Positions 36,446 to 49,283 are shown, counted from the first letter of the stretch. The stretch: DNA of 64,000 nucleotides from Loxodes magnus (GCA_946699065.1 CAMPDV010000199.1:372001-436000); one strand, 5' to 3'. Notes: generated by a model not told the origin, from the letters alone. Numbers and translations: made by a program.

Positions 36446-38048
36446 TTTTAATTTTAAAGTTCATTTGGCTTAAATAATTCAACATAACAGAAAAAATCAT
36501 ATCCAAATATATAAAATCCTAACTTTCCAGTATTTACCTAATATTAAACTTCATTTATTATATATATACAATAATAGCATACTGGCTGTTCAGATATACC
36601 TTTTAGTTCTCGAAGCTTCTCGATTATTAATTATCTAATAAATAAGAATAAAATATCTATACCAAACTGATTCTTTTTACTTAATCCATTACTTTAATTA
36701 TGATAAGCTTGCTTCCTTAGCTTTAACTATCTAATATTTAAGTTAATACCCTTAAGTTTATAATTATTTAGATCTATGAAGATAGAGTCACAATCTTGAT
36801 TCTTATCAGTATTATCTTACCTTTACTTTAAATAAGCTTAAACACTTTAGTTAGTATTTATTATATAACTATATTACTATTTCATAGCCTAGCTATTATT
36901 AGAGCTAAAGATATATACTTGCTTGTTGATTTGCATATTATTATAGTTAGAATGCCAGTTTAATAGAAAGCCCAATCTTATAATTACTAGTAAGAACTGT
37001 CTATATTTTAGCTTTGATGAATTAGCTTAGTACATTCTATTAAACTTTCTAGCTTTTATTAAATAAGCTTTATATGCTATTAGTCAATAAATATAGCACT
37101 GAATAAGCTAATATATTGTATTTTATCTCTTATAATATTTGCTTTCTTTTGTCACTTAATTAGCTCACAAACGAAATAAAAAGAATGATAAGCATTATAG
37201 CAATAAAATAATAGAAGCAGATTAGACTAAATAGGCATAGTAAGTTATGCTAATAGATAGTATTAGCTTAGTGATCTTATCTAGTGCTTTTATTAGATAG
37301 TCTAAAATTAATCAGCTTAGATATCTAAGTAATTTAACTACTGTAGCTATTATTATAATCTTAGTCATTTTTATATACGCAATTTTACCATTAGGACCTA
37401 AAGAGAAGCTATAAGCTAATAGTGTAATTATACTAGCTGCAGCTCTTTAATTTTATTACTTTATATCTTATGTTTGAACATAGTAGCTTAATCGTTAATT
37501 GTATATATCTTAATATCTGTATAATTAAATAGTAAATTAGAGTAATATTTATAAGCTTATTATGTAAGATTAAGTATTATAAAGAAATAATATACATCCA
37601 TTTAAGAGAGATTAATAGAGCATTATTTAGGATTACCTCTAAGTATTTAAATAGAAATGACTGCTAATAGATAAACTCTTAATACTTAAGTTATAAATTG
37701 TTAAAGCATTCATATTCAAATAAGCCTCTTCCTGTATATCTCTATCTAACATATCATTACTTAAAAGAATCTTAATGAATCATAAATCTAGATAGATAGA
37801 AAAGGTTAATAAACAAGAATATATTTCAGTAAAGCTATTTAACTAATTCCCTATTATGTTTAGAATATTGATGGATGAATAAAAATATAGTAGCAATATC
37901 ATTTATTATACAGAGGGCTAGAGTATAAAGTTTCAGTCTTTAATTTAAATTAAAGTAGGAAAAGAAATATTTTACTCATAAGGAAATTGAAAGTATCTTT
38001 GTTTCTTAATTTTAAGTTATATAGAATAAAATCTTTTGTAATCTATAA
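36446..38048. other. Intergenic, no gene seen
   Basis: 1.6 kb, AT-rich and dense in TAGCT/AGCTA words; no convincing frame on either strand. Confidence 0.35.
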
Positions 38049-38285
38049 ATGGCGTGAACCTCCGTTGTGCTACCTGATTTTTTGAGAAAGTAGTCTAACT
38101 GAATGAAAGTGAAAATAATTTCTGAAAAAGAAATAGTAAACAAGATGAAAGAACTTCAAAGTTTAGAAAATGAGCAAACTACCTTCATTCCTCCTGGACT
38201 TAATAGAAGACATAGCGAAGATGAAATGGAAATTTAGCATGAATCTGAAGATGAGTTTGAAGATATCCTAATCCCTAGTTCTTGA
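38049..38285 (+). CDS. Small acidic protein, unknown
   Basis: 78 aa, start MAWTSVVLPDFLRKQSNWMK (both Trp from TGA), stop TGA 38283-38285. A basic helical N-terminal half (KVKIISEKEIVNKMKELQ) is followed by a Pro-turn (FIPPGLNRRHS) and a strongly acidic tail (EDEMEIQHESEDEFEDI). Coding composition is much better than that of the flanks. No family recognised. Confidence 0.55.
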
Positions 38286-38759
38286 ATCCTTTAATTATGT
38301 ATCATCTAATAATCTTTTATAGTTTATTAATAAAGATATAGCTTCTTATTTACTCCTTATTGTTTCCTTTTATTCTTCCTTAAATCAAGATATTATATCA
38401 GTTTGCTACTCAAACACAGCACTCTTCTTTCTTTAATTTTAGCTCTATAATAGAGACTAAACTACCATGCCAAACTAATCTCTCTATCTTTCAAAAGTCT
38501 TAATTCAACTAACTTTTTACGATCTAAGTTCTTTATAAGAATTATCTTACCTCCAAAAAGCTTAGAATCTTCTTTCTATCTAGTATTTGATACAATATAT
38601 TTAACTGATCTAAATAGATTACTATAGAAAGGATAGTTAGACAAGAAGATATAGAAGGGTAATAAACAAGAGAATAATGGATTTAGTTTGGTAGAAGTAA
38701 GCATAAATGCTTGAAGTATAGGAGGTAAAAAGAAAAGATTTGGTTATTATTTAAATTAA
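38286..38759. other. Intergenic, no gene seen
   Basis: AT-rich spacer between two plus-strand genes; nothing identifiable. Confidence 0.4.
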
Positions 38760-40592
38760 ATGAAACCTTAAACTCCTAACTCTAATAATTAGCAAGTCAA
38801 ATTAAGTCCTAGAAAATCTGTTAAAAAACCTTCTTCTAAGAAACCTAAAAAGCTTTTTAATCCTCAAACACTAACTGGCACAATAAAAAAACCGAAGGCA
38901 TAAGATTGGATTTATAAAGATCTTTGCTTAAAGAAGAAATTTCCTATGAATACCTATATTTTTAAGTGTCTATAAAAAAACGAATTTCATATATGTATTG
39001 ACTTTATTTCCAGAGTTGAAATCAGATTTCTATGTGATTTTGCTTTGCAACTTTTCATTTCTCTTAAATCAGTTATGCTCTGAAGTGAAAGCAAAGAAGA
39101 TCTTGTAACTAGCATCTGAAATTTCGCTGCCACTAAGATCTCAGGATCAGGAAAGAAAATTGTAAACTTCCTCAATGAAACCAACGAGGCTGTGAGCGAA
39201 GATGATTACATAACTTGTTTTTTATTTAGATCTTTGATAAGGCATTTTCATAAGTTAAGTACTGTCAAAATATTTAAAATTTCAGGAATTCATTTGAGTA
39301 AAGAAGGATGATAGAACCTTGCAAAATGCCTTTACTATAATAAGAGCATAGAATAATTTTCCCTCAATGAGATGAGAATAGGCAGAAATGAACTCGAATT
39401 TCTAAGCAAAGCTCTTCAAAAAATGCCTGCATTGTAATGCTTAGATTTATCTTACAATAATTTAAATGATGATTGTGGCTTTTTAATTAGTAGGATTATT
39501 CACGTTCACGCCTTTCGAAAGGATGAATTAAAGTGAGCAGCAGCTCTTAGAAATGAAGTTATTTAGCTAGAAGATTTAGGATTGCAAACACTAAACTTAA
39601 GTCACAACTAAATGTCAGATAATGCAGTGTATAACATCTGTAGAGTACTTTATAATGATAGCTGAATTTATAGTCTTGATTTAAGTTACAACTAGCTAAC
39701 ATAAAATGGCTTTGAAATAATAATTTCTTTGCTTCATACTAACAGTATTATACTCCATTTAGATGCTAGAAATAGTGGATGCTAGCTAGAAAGTATACTA
39801 ATGAAAGCTATTATTTCAAGGCTTTAGTTCAATTTATAAAAAGCAAAGACTTAGTAAAAACTCACTAATGCTGTTTCAAAAAATGAACTTAAGCTTACTC
39901 AATTGATTGAAGCAGTTTTTCCAGATTAATAAGTTAAGGAATAGGATTCTTAAACGTAGACAGTAGAAAAAACTAAGAAAAAGTTCTTTAGACCGAAAAC
40001 CCAACGTTCTTAAAAATGCCAAGCATTAAACTTATGCAGTTAATGTAAAGATTTTCGAAAAGAATTGCTTTAGGAAAAAAAATAAGGAATGACGCTTGCT
40101 ATAGAAAACTGCCAATTGAAAAAGGAAATAAAGTAAATAAGGAAAAAAGATGGAAAAACTCTTGAAAGACCTAAATTATAAAGTAAAACCCCTATAGCAA
40201 CAGCTAGATAAAGATAGAAACAAAATCGGGGATAAAATGAGTCTTCCTGTAAGTTTCTATTTAGTTTCTTTTTTCGATTTCGACTCTGATTAGAATAGAG
40301 TTAATTCTTAATCTCTTTCTGTAATTAGCGGTATCTCATCATAAGGATTAGGAGATGATTCTGAAGAAATGCTCTAAAGAATGGAGCATTTAGTCAGTGA
40401 GCTTACACGTATTATGGATGGTTTTGATTCAGCAAATAAAGGATAATAGAATAATGTGCATAAACATTCCTAACTTAAATATAAATCTGCTAATATATTG
40501 CTTCACAACTACTTACTATATTTTAGATCTTCTATCATATACTCATCAGTATTATATCTAAGTAATAAATATATTCCTTAATTTTACAATGA
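38760..40592 (+). CDS. CEP78-like leucine-rich repeat protein
   Basis: Start MKPQTPNSNNQQVKLSPRKS. A basic head precedes an N-terminal domain (about 60-180), then ribonuclease-inhibitor-type LRRs: GIHLSKEGWQNLAKCL, LQCLDLSYNNLNDDCGFLI, then the CEP78-like block FRKDELKWAAALRNE, LQTLNLSHNQMSDNAVYNI, SWIYSLDLSYNQLTQNGFEI, ILHLDARNSG...LMKAIISRLQ. This follows human CEP78 (ETWAESLR; ALDLQQCGLTNEGAKALLE; VLDIRKNPL) in order and spacing. CEP78 is a mother-centriole protein needed for cilium formation. The TGA at 39534-39536 is the conserved Trp. A 16-nt intron, 40249-40264 (GTAAGTTTCTATTTAG), joins a coiled coil to an acidic tail (DDSEEMLQRMEHLVSEL). The final ~100 nt and the exact stop are uncertain and may involve a 71-nt intron. 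Confidence 0.75.
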
Positions 40593-41641
40593 TTAAGGAC
40601 TTAAAAATTTAAATATATAAAAATATAGACTAAATAATGATACACTAAGTTTAGTATTTATATTGCTTATCCTTCTTATATTCCAATTTTCTTACTACAC
40701 TCTAATCCCTTTTCTTCAATTTTATTCACCTACATTACTACCTCGGAACGCTGTGTTTAGATTTTAAGCTTGCTTATAGAATGTTGATTATGATAAGAGA
40801 TATAGCTTAGCTAACTTTCTAGCAAACTAATATAGTATAGTTATAATTTGAGCAGTCTAATCTATTAAATAATATATTGTATTTCTGGTTTTTTTATGCT
40901 AGAGTTATTATAATAAGATATATTGGTATATTCTATAACTAAACCGTTAAGATCTAATTTAATAATTTATTAATACAATCAAAAATTTAATAGTTACATA
41001 CAAACCAGTCTAGTACCAGCAAGTAAGTATATTGATAGTTAACCTAAAGGAGATATAACGCTATATATAAATAGAATAGCTGAATGATGATGTATTAAGC
41101 TTGATTATAATACATGAATTAGATAAGTAAATAAGAGTCCTATTACTAAGATATTAATTAGCTAATTAAACTTATTTTCATTACTTAAAGAGTAACCTTC
41201 GTTTAAATAACTTCAATATTGGTTTCAGATAATAAGCAACTGCTGCTTTAGTCAAGTTTGATCCTTCATATCCTTAGGTAACAAAACTAAAGTAGATGCA
41301 TAAAGATAGATGATTAATAGAATAAAGTAAGATATATAGGAGAATGTAAGTAGAATACTAAAATACATATTTAAAATAGATTCAATGATATCTTAAATGC
41401 TAAATATAAGTAAAAATATTGAATCATAATATATGCTCTTAGCTATTAGTCAATATAATAAATCCCTTTAATAAAGCTTATATAGATATCAATTATACTG
41501 CTATATATTAGAGTAACTAGAATCCAGTAATTGCTTCAGATATACTAGAGAGAAGAAAGCCTGTAAAGATATTAAAGAGTGTAGAAACATATTTTAGAGT
41601 TTAAATTAAATTGAGATATTTTAATACTTATTTAAATAAAA
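40593..41641. other. Intergenic, no gene seen
   Basis: AT-rich; nothing identifiable. Confidence 0.4.
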
Positions 41642-42421
41642 ATGCAAGTTGAAGGACTACCCAAGGAAACAGAAAATGTTCAAGAATTCATTGCAATCTT
41701 AAGAGAGCATGAAAGAAAATGTGAAGAGGAGGGAAAATATGTGGAAGCCGAAATGGCCAAAAATCGGCTTCGAGAATTGATGGAAAAGTAGCATTCTGAT
41801 TCTTTAGAGCAAATGAAGAGCAGACAACTTGCATAAAAACTTGAAGTTGAGGATTTACACTTATAAGAATTTAACAAATTCAATGAAAACTGGGATAAGA
41901 AAATGATGGACTTTGAGGCATAAGCTGAAGCTATGGAATAAGTTGTTTAGGAGAAAAATAAAGAAAAAATAAAGGAATTCAGGGAATAATTCTTGAAAGA
42001 TTTTCCTTAAAATCCAAAACCCAGTTCTGAACTTCTCAATCTTAGGAAAATTGAATAAGTTTTAGCTAAGAGAAAAGATTATGCGGAAGCGCATAAAGTA
42101 CAGCAAAGATGTCTTTAGTTAGAGCAAGAGGAGTAATAGAAATGGGAATAAGTTAAGCAGTAGAGACTTCAAGCTCAGGAAAATATTCTGGTCAAAAAGT
42201 AAGAAAACGAGCTGGCAAGTCTTAAAAAGAGGATGCAAACTCAAATGGAGGAACAAAGAAAACAAAGAGCTATGGAGCTTGAAAAACTCCTCTAGAGATA
42301 CTAGAATGTCAAGAAAGATTTAGAAAATGCTCAAACGCTAGAAAAGAATAAACTAGTCAAGACTTAGAGTATTTCAACAAGTCCTCAGTAGACCGTACCT
42401 CCAAGCAGAGGAGGAAAATGA
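41642..42421 (+). CDS. Coiled-coil protein, conserved-looking
   Basis: 259 aa, no intron, start MQVEGLPKETENVQEFIAIL, stop TGA 42419-42421. Almost entirely alpha-helical: residues ~15-110 are a Glu/Lys coil (EEEGKYVEAEMAKNRLREL), a central segment (PKPSSELLNLRKIEQVLAKR, then DYAEAHKVQQRCLQLE) looks like a conserved core, and a second coil follows. The tail is Ser/Pro-rich (SISTSPQQTVPPSRGGK). The core suggests a conserved protist or flagellar family, but I cannot name it. Coding density and absence of internal TGA make the gene itself secure. Confidence 0.75.
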
Positions 42422-43130
42422 GTCAACTTAGTTTTTAAGTACAAATGATTTTATCACTTATTTATATATAAAATTAAACTCTTTAAGGTACAACAATCCC
42501 ATTCTATCATGAGATATCTTCATAATCTTCATATAGTCTTTAATAAACATCTTAGCTAAATAAAATAAATTTTAATTAAGAAGACAAAATTAATGAAAGG
42601 GAATATCAATTTAATGGCAATAACACATCAAAACAATACTTACCTTTATATTAAATAGTTTCAACCCCTTAAAGTTAAATTATTATCTACTTCTAATAAC
42701 TAAATTTAACGTTATTATATTTACTTAAACTAACTCTAGCAAAATTAAAGCATATAATCTATTTGATACTAGCTACTTAAGTACCATTTCAGTAGTTGAT
42801 CTGACTTGTCAAAAATAACAAATACTAAGATAGATAATACTTAGCTTACTCTTTAGGCTTTTCATCTCTTTTAGCAATTCTATGATGATTCTTCTGCAAC
42901 TTGGAAATGATGAAGCTTAATATAAAAAGGCATTTAGAATGAGACTTAATAATAAATAAAAGGTCTATCTGTTGTTATTAAACAGAAGCTAAATGTTCTA
43001 TATAAAATCTAAGTTAAGATCTAAAGTGATGTATTAAAGTATTTTAAATAGAAATAAGCTTTAGAAGTATTATTACTAATAACTCAGAATTATATTAAAG
43101 CTAAATAGCAGAATTTGATATAAAGCTGTA
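42422..43130. other. Intergenic, no gene seen
   Basis: AT-rich spacer between plus-strand genes; nothing identifiable. Confidence 0.4.
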
Positions 43131-43856
43131 ATGGAAATAGAAAAGATATACTGTTCTATATGCAAAAAGAAATATCCTGTTAGCATGTTTGAGAGACATA
43201 AGAACTAATAGTAACACTAAAGAGCTAGATAAAATAAGATTTTCTGACTGATAAATAATGGAAAGTCTGTGGAATATATAACGTAATATGAAAATCCTAG
43301 CAAGAAGCAAAAAATCGATTAGCAATATACTTAGAATAATAAAAAATATGATCTTGTTAAATCTAAGGAAAATGATAATGTTATTTGAATTAAATTAGTC
43401 AATAGAGCCACTCGAAAAACATGGTATTTGAATAAACTATCTGGAAGAAAAACTTAGGATAAACCTTTCGGCCTTGATGAAAGCAAAATTCCTGTAGAAT
43501 TTGTAGACGATGTACTTAGCAATTTAGAAAAGGAGGAAAAGTATATAACTCAATAGGATTTTGAAGAGGTAAAAATTGGCTAGTGGTAAGAAGTTAAACA
43601 TGAAACGAATATATTTGGTTCTTTATAAAGCTAAGAATCAGACTAAGATTAAAATGAAAATTAAGAAGAAATTAAAAAAATCTAGGATATTGAAGAACAA
43701 GAAGAGGATAATCAAACTTAAATAGAAAAACTCATGTGTAATGAAGTCGAACACGAGCCAGTAGTTGAAAAACCTAAATATCAAACTTCAAAAATTGAGA
43801 TAAAAGAAAATAGTTTTAAGAATAAAAAGCGCAAAGCAAATAAAATTGATATTTGA
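43131..43856 (+). CDS. Zinc-finger protein with WW-like segment
   Basis: 241 aa, no intron. The start gives MEIEKIYCSICKKKYPVSMF. Residues 8-30 have a C-x2-C...H-x5-H pattern (CSICKKKYPVSMFERHKN, then QQQH) like a C2H2 zinc finger. Around residues 88-115, VIWIKLVNRATRKTWYLNKL then SGRKTQDKP resembles a WW domain: first Trp (TGA), central aromatic pair, and Pro. The usual second Trp is missing, so binding to Pro motifs is doubtful. The remainder is acidic and Gln-rich with a basic, Lys-rich C-terminus (NSFKNKKRKANKIDI) that could be a nuclear signal. It may be a splicing or RNA-processing factor, but this is weak inference. Stop TGA 43854-43856. Confidence 0.65.
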
Positions 43857-44668
43857 ATATTATGTGTTTTTAATTCATTAAATCTATCATAATTATTATT
43901 TCTCTTCAAGAGTTTATCTAAGAAAAATGTTTGCTTAATTATATTTACCTCCCTGCTAGTATTTTTTTACTTTTAGATACTAAAAATCCAGCAAATAAAG
44001 TTAATCTATCTAATAGAGAATTTTATTAACGAAAATATTATTATTTAGCTTGAAATAATTCAATCAAGACTCTGTTAATATAAAGTCTAGTTTTTTAAAT
44101 CTAGTTCAATAAAATAAGTCTAAAAATATGTATTTCACATTTCATCATGAATAATGTTACGATGCTATTAACTAATAGTCTTTATATCTCTATCCTTATA
44201 AATTAATCTCAATTTAGTGATTTATACAAATAACTCAGATAAAGGATTTAGAATATTAATATATTACTCTATAGCAAAGCTAAGTAAAGTAAGTCAGGTA
44301 TGGTTTCATTATTTTAAGTTAAAAGCTACTTTAAAATTTCTTCACTACTTTACCTTAAGAATTGTCGTATTTACCTTACTGGTGTAAAATAGTTGAAAGT
44401 AAAACATATTTTAACAAGTGAATAATACTTATATCACAAAGTCTATTAACTATTTGTGGATACTTAAAAGGAATAAATTTATAGTAAATCACTTGAAAAA
44501 GGTAGATGAGTAAAAAGAAATGATTTAGTAATGTAATCTAATTATTTAGTTGTACTTTTGATGGTTTCTAATTGTACTTAGATTAAGAGTATAGCAGTAT
44601 TATGCTTAGACTTATGTGACTTGATATTGAGGACTTTTATTTTTTAGGTTGTTTTTGAAAAAAATAAA
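43857..44668. other. Intergenic, no gene seen
   Basis: AT-rich; nothing identifiable. Confidence 0.4.
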
Positions 44669-46113
44669 ATGTGCATTAATAAAGAGGAAATAAATCCAGT
44701 TAATTAAAGGCCAGTGAAGAAAAACGGTCTCTGCAGGCCACTCCATCCGCTATAAATAACAAGCTGGTTTCTTATCGCAATTGATATAATCGTTTTTTAT
44801 GTCTTTAGCATTCCTTTATTGGAACTGAGTTGATAGATTGTTACTTCAGCTTTATATTTTGCGCTATTTACTATATAGTTCTATTATGCTTATTAATGTA
44901 CTATCTCAGATCCTTCTGATCCAACTATCGCTGAAGAGAGGAAAGCAAAAGATAGCAAGTAAGAATTAATTTAGCATGCCTTTCGATACTTCACGATATG
45001 TATCAATATGCACCATTTGCTGTACTCATGTTTATGAATAATCGAAGCATTGTGGTTAATGTAACAGATGCACATATTAATTCGATCATCATTGCAAGTG
45101 ACTGAATAACTGCATTGGAGTAACAAATTATAAACTTTTTGTTTATACAATCACTAGCCTAGCTTTACTAAGTGCCTTTCAGTCAATTATAGGAGTTTAT
45201 ATTTGCAGCACAGAAATATCTTAAGATAATTCTGTCTTGATAGTAATTGCTTTATGCAGAAATCTACCTATCAAACTTTAGCTATTTATCTCAATCTCAC
45301 TATTTCCTTCCAATAATTCGCTATTTTTTTGATGGTCATTCACTTAATTGGATTGCATATTTGGCTGAGATGCAAAAATTTGACTACATATGATTGAATA
45401 ATGGCAAGAAGGAAAGCTAATGGAGAAGTAAGCTAATTATTCAGACTATTGAGGAAGAATAAAACGGGGAAAATGCTTCTGCAAATGGATCAGTAATCTT
45501 AAGTAGTGCACAAGCACCTGGATCAATATAACGCATAAATACAGATACATGCTACAATGTATATTAAGAAGTTAATATTTAAGCTGAATAGGTAAGTTCT
45601 GAAAAAAAGAATCCTACTGAGGAAAAGGAAATAGATAAAGTTGATAATCTCTTAGACAAGTAAAATGTTCATTAACCTACATCTACTGATATATCTTCAG
45701 AAGTAAATATAGAGTAAAATGTTAAAGGGCTTTTAAAAATAGCTGCAGAGCTTAAATCTAATTAAACTCCAACTTAGTGCTCACCTAAGGAAAAATCAGA
45801 TAGCATACATTCTCTAGACAATGAGTTAAATAAAGAAATATAAAAGAATAGAAAAGGATAAATGCCTCCTCTCTAAAAGCGATTGCAGTTTTAAGCGGAG
45901 TAGTTGGAAGAAATGTAAGAAACTCCTTCTACTAAAATGTCAAAGAAATTTGAAATGTAATCAAGTATGCACTCGTACATTCTTGAACAACGTCAGTTCA
46001 AAGAAAATAATGATTTTAGTGAAGAGAGCACAGGGAAAATGTTTTAAATGTATCATATAGAGTATATTTTATTTTAATAAATGTGTTCCGAAATCTTTTT
46101 TTTCCATATATGA
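44669..46113 (+). CDS. DHHC palmitoyltransferase
   Basis: 464 aa. Three introns, 44959-44974 (16 nt), 45243-45259 (17 nt) and 45428-45444 (17 nt), restore an exact 465-codon frame. Order: polar N-terminus, TM1 (SWFLIAIDIIVFYVFSI) and TM2, then the Cys-rich domain (CTICCTHVYEQSKHCGQCNR) with catalytic Cys in DHHCKWLNNCIG. TM3 and TM4 (FLMVIHLIGLHIW) follow, then TTYDWIMARRK in place of the usual TTxE motif, then a long disordered Ser/Glu/Gln tail. It attaches palmitate to cysteines of target proteins at endomembranes. The Trp of CKWLNN (45099-45101) and of TTYDW (45395-45397) are TGA. The tail after residue ~260 has no known domain. Confidence 0.93.
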
Positions 46114-47802
46114 ATCTTAATTTCAAACAACCAAATAAATTTCTAGTCAGGAAAATAACTTCAAAAATTATTTTAGGTAAATTATAATTAATGTAATATT
46201 TCAGAGTTTTCTAGACGCTTAAAATAATAAAAAAAGCAATTTTAAATAAAATATTTATTCATTTGTATAACATTTCCTTATCTCTAATACTGCTTACTAT
46301 CTATTATCATTGCTTTAAATATATTTAAGACTATTATCCTAACTAATTATCTAAATTTCAATACTAGCACTTTTAATTTAATTAGCACCTGATATTTTAG
46401 GATTTAGGTTCTTAGAAGTTACTTTTATTCTAACTTTCAATGATTTCAATACCGAAAATAAAGGTTATTTGGGTAAAGAATAAAAAAGTACAATAGATAA
46501 TAGTCATAAGGTATATTAAATATAGTAGTGAATTACATTAAAATGCTAATATTTTAGTCTATTTATGCTATTTTATTTCTACTTCATCATTTATTTTTCT
46601 TCTCTAAATTACTAAGAATAGAGTAATATTTAATATTCATGTTTACTTTTATACCAAATATTGTTGTTATTTAATTATTATCATATCAAATTATCAAAGG
46701 GAAACTTTAAAATATTAAAGCATAACAGATAGTAAGCACTTTACTCTTCAATATTATAGACTAATATCTAATTATTAAGTTGAAGTTTTATATTATTTTT
46801 TATTGGTGAAGCTTCAACTATAAATATGCTTTGAAATAGTCCCTAACAAAAGCTAAATTATATACTTCAGTTTTTAAATCTCCACACTAGATTGGAAATG
46901 AATATAACCTATTAAGATATAAATAAAGTAAATATTTCAATTTACTTCTTTACTTCCAAAAGGAAGCTTTATAATACTTTCCTTTATTAAAAGCTTAAAT
47001 TAAATTAGCTAAAACTGGCTGCTTTACTTTATATATCTATTTACTATAAAATGTAGTAATACTCTACCATAGCAATTTTAGAGTGTCCTGGTAGCAATAC
47101 TACTTAAGATATTTTAATAAAAATAAGTATGTTACCAAATTATTTAAAATAAGGAATTAATTTATATTACCTTCACCAGGAATTAGGTTTGCTTATGATT
47201 GTATAAAATATAAATTAAAGATAGTTGACTTGATGTAGCTAGTTACTATTCTATTTAACTAATTTAAAATATTATATCTATTCTAGCTCTGCTAGTTCAT
47301 TAATACTTATAGAGCTACTGCTAATTTCATTAGCTAGTGTAATGATAGCTATTCTGCTTCTTTACTCTTTTTATATTTACAGTTATAAACTATATTGGAA
47401 AGTTGATTTGAAGATACTATTGATATTTAATTTAATGCTTTTAGGGATTTTCATTGAGGCTATTAGGACATTAAACACTTAGGTACATCTAAAGAAGTAA
47501 GATAGTTTAAAGCATTTACCCTTCCTATCTATCTTAAAGCAAATGACTACTTTAAGCTAAAGAATTAAAACTCCTTTACTTAATTTTAAGCCAATACTTT
47601 CAATTAATTCTAAACTAGATAAATAAATAGATAGAAGCTATATGGAAAGGCTTAATAGGGATAGAACCATTAGCTTAAAATATCTTATTAGTATTGTCTT
47701 TTAGAATGGGAAAAGGAAGTATTGGAAATTAGTGTAAAGTCATTGATTAACGTTTTAAATAAAAATTAAGGGAATGTAAATAAAGGCATGATTAAAAATA
47801 AT
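46114..47802. other. Intergenic, no gene seen
   Basis: 1.7 kb of AT-rich sequence; no frame I would support. Confidence 0.35.
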
Positions 47803-48641
47803 ATGGCGTATCTAGGTAATTTCAAATATAATGATCACGAACCTACTGTGGATGATAAGTACGGAGTGCATTTTGAATACAAAGATTTATGCAGAAGACT
47901 ACTAAAAGTTTAAAAAGAAAGAGATTTAGATTACTCTCCTGAAGAAAGCTATAATGAGGTCGAAACTTAGAGAAGATCAAAAAGTAATCTCAAAGAAATA
48001 GCAGGAATTTCCTAAGTAGCTAAATAAAAAGTATAGGAAGAAGATTTATTTAATAATACACATTACTAGCAAAACTTAAGTACATATATCAATATGAATG
48101 ATAGTAAAACAATGCAGATCCCTACTAAAAATCTATCAGCTTTTTAATAGATTACTAAAAAGCATCCTGATATTAGAATTAGAGCCAATAAAACTCCTTT
48201 GAGAAATTAAAGTCAAACCAAGAAAAAGACTTAGTCAAATGTATATGATAATGTCAATGTTTAAACTACTTTCATTAACAAACCAGATTCATAATAAAGG
48301 TCTAAATCTACTCTAAAGGGGCAGCTGAACCCTATGAAAATAAAGTTGTAATTTTTTTATTCAGATCGAATATAGTTGGCAATCAGAAAACAGATTTAAC
48401 TTAATCATATTTAAGCAAACTACCTAAAAATTAATCAGTAATTTTAACAGAAAGAGTTCAAACCAAAAACAAATCTCCATATGAGCAAGACTTTCTAATA
48501 AGTGATAGAAATCATTTAACTAATTAACAAATATTAAGCAAGAAATCTAGCATTAAAATTAAAAAAATTAAAAACGCACCCACTATTAAGAGGATTGGAA
48601 ATGAGCCATTGTTTAAGAGTGATGGGAATTTTATACTATGA
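47803..48641 (+). CDS. Basic low-complexity protein, unknown
   Basis: 273 aa after a 17-nt intron at 48348-48364 (GTAATTTTTTTATTCAG), which gives exactly 274 codons. Start MAYLGNFKYNDHEPTVDDKY. The N-terminal ~60 residues look folded (KYGVHFEYKDLCRRLLKVQ). The rest is disordered, rich in Gln, Asn, Lys, Ser and Thr (TKKHPDIRIRANKTPLRNQS), with a strongly basic end (IKIKKIKNAPTIKRIG). No TGA-coded Trp. A cytoskeletal or basal-body adaptor would fit the composition, but no domain is recognised. Confidence 0.65.
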
Positions 48642-49283
48642 TCATAAGGGAACTCATAATATTAACTGTATTTTATTTATAGTTTTACATGATTCTTTGG
48701 CAAAATTAAGGAATACATAAGTATTAAACCTTTTTATCAATCCTATATATATCAATACTGAGACTATCAATTTCTAAATAAAAGCTATTAATTATTATTT
48801 GCATTACAACCTCTAAAACATGCTAAACAGTTCAAATTCTATTTAAATATTATTTCTAGACTTCAAAAGTATTAATCAAAATCTGCTTTTGCATATAAGA
48901 TATTAATTGAAGCCCAAGAAGGATATTTAATATAATTACCCAATATTAGTAAAGGCTAGATAAATAGAATATCATATAGTTTATATTTAAATATTAGCAT
49001 CGTTATTGAACTTACTGTATGCTTTCTTATTCTTACTAAAATTAATTAAATTTAGATAAAAAAATAAATAAGCTAAATCAAAGTAATCATTTGCGAAAAA
49101 GGGTGGATTACAAAATGAAAATAAAGGAGTGAGACTCTTATGAACTCTTAGATTCTTTTTTATTAATTTGATCATTTTAAAAGGTACTTTGCTAGTAGGT
49201 AGCTGTTGGTAAAGTATAGAATAGATTTGAGTGTTATAAGTGAAAAGTATATCACTAATTAAATTGGAATTAAGATTTATAAA
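48642..49283. other. Intergenic, no gene seen
   Basis: AT-rich spacer; nothing identifiable. Confidence 0.4.
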
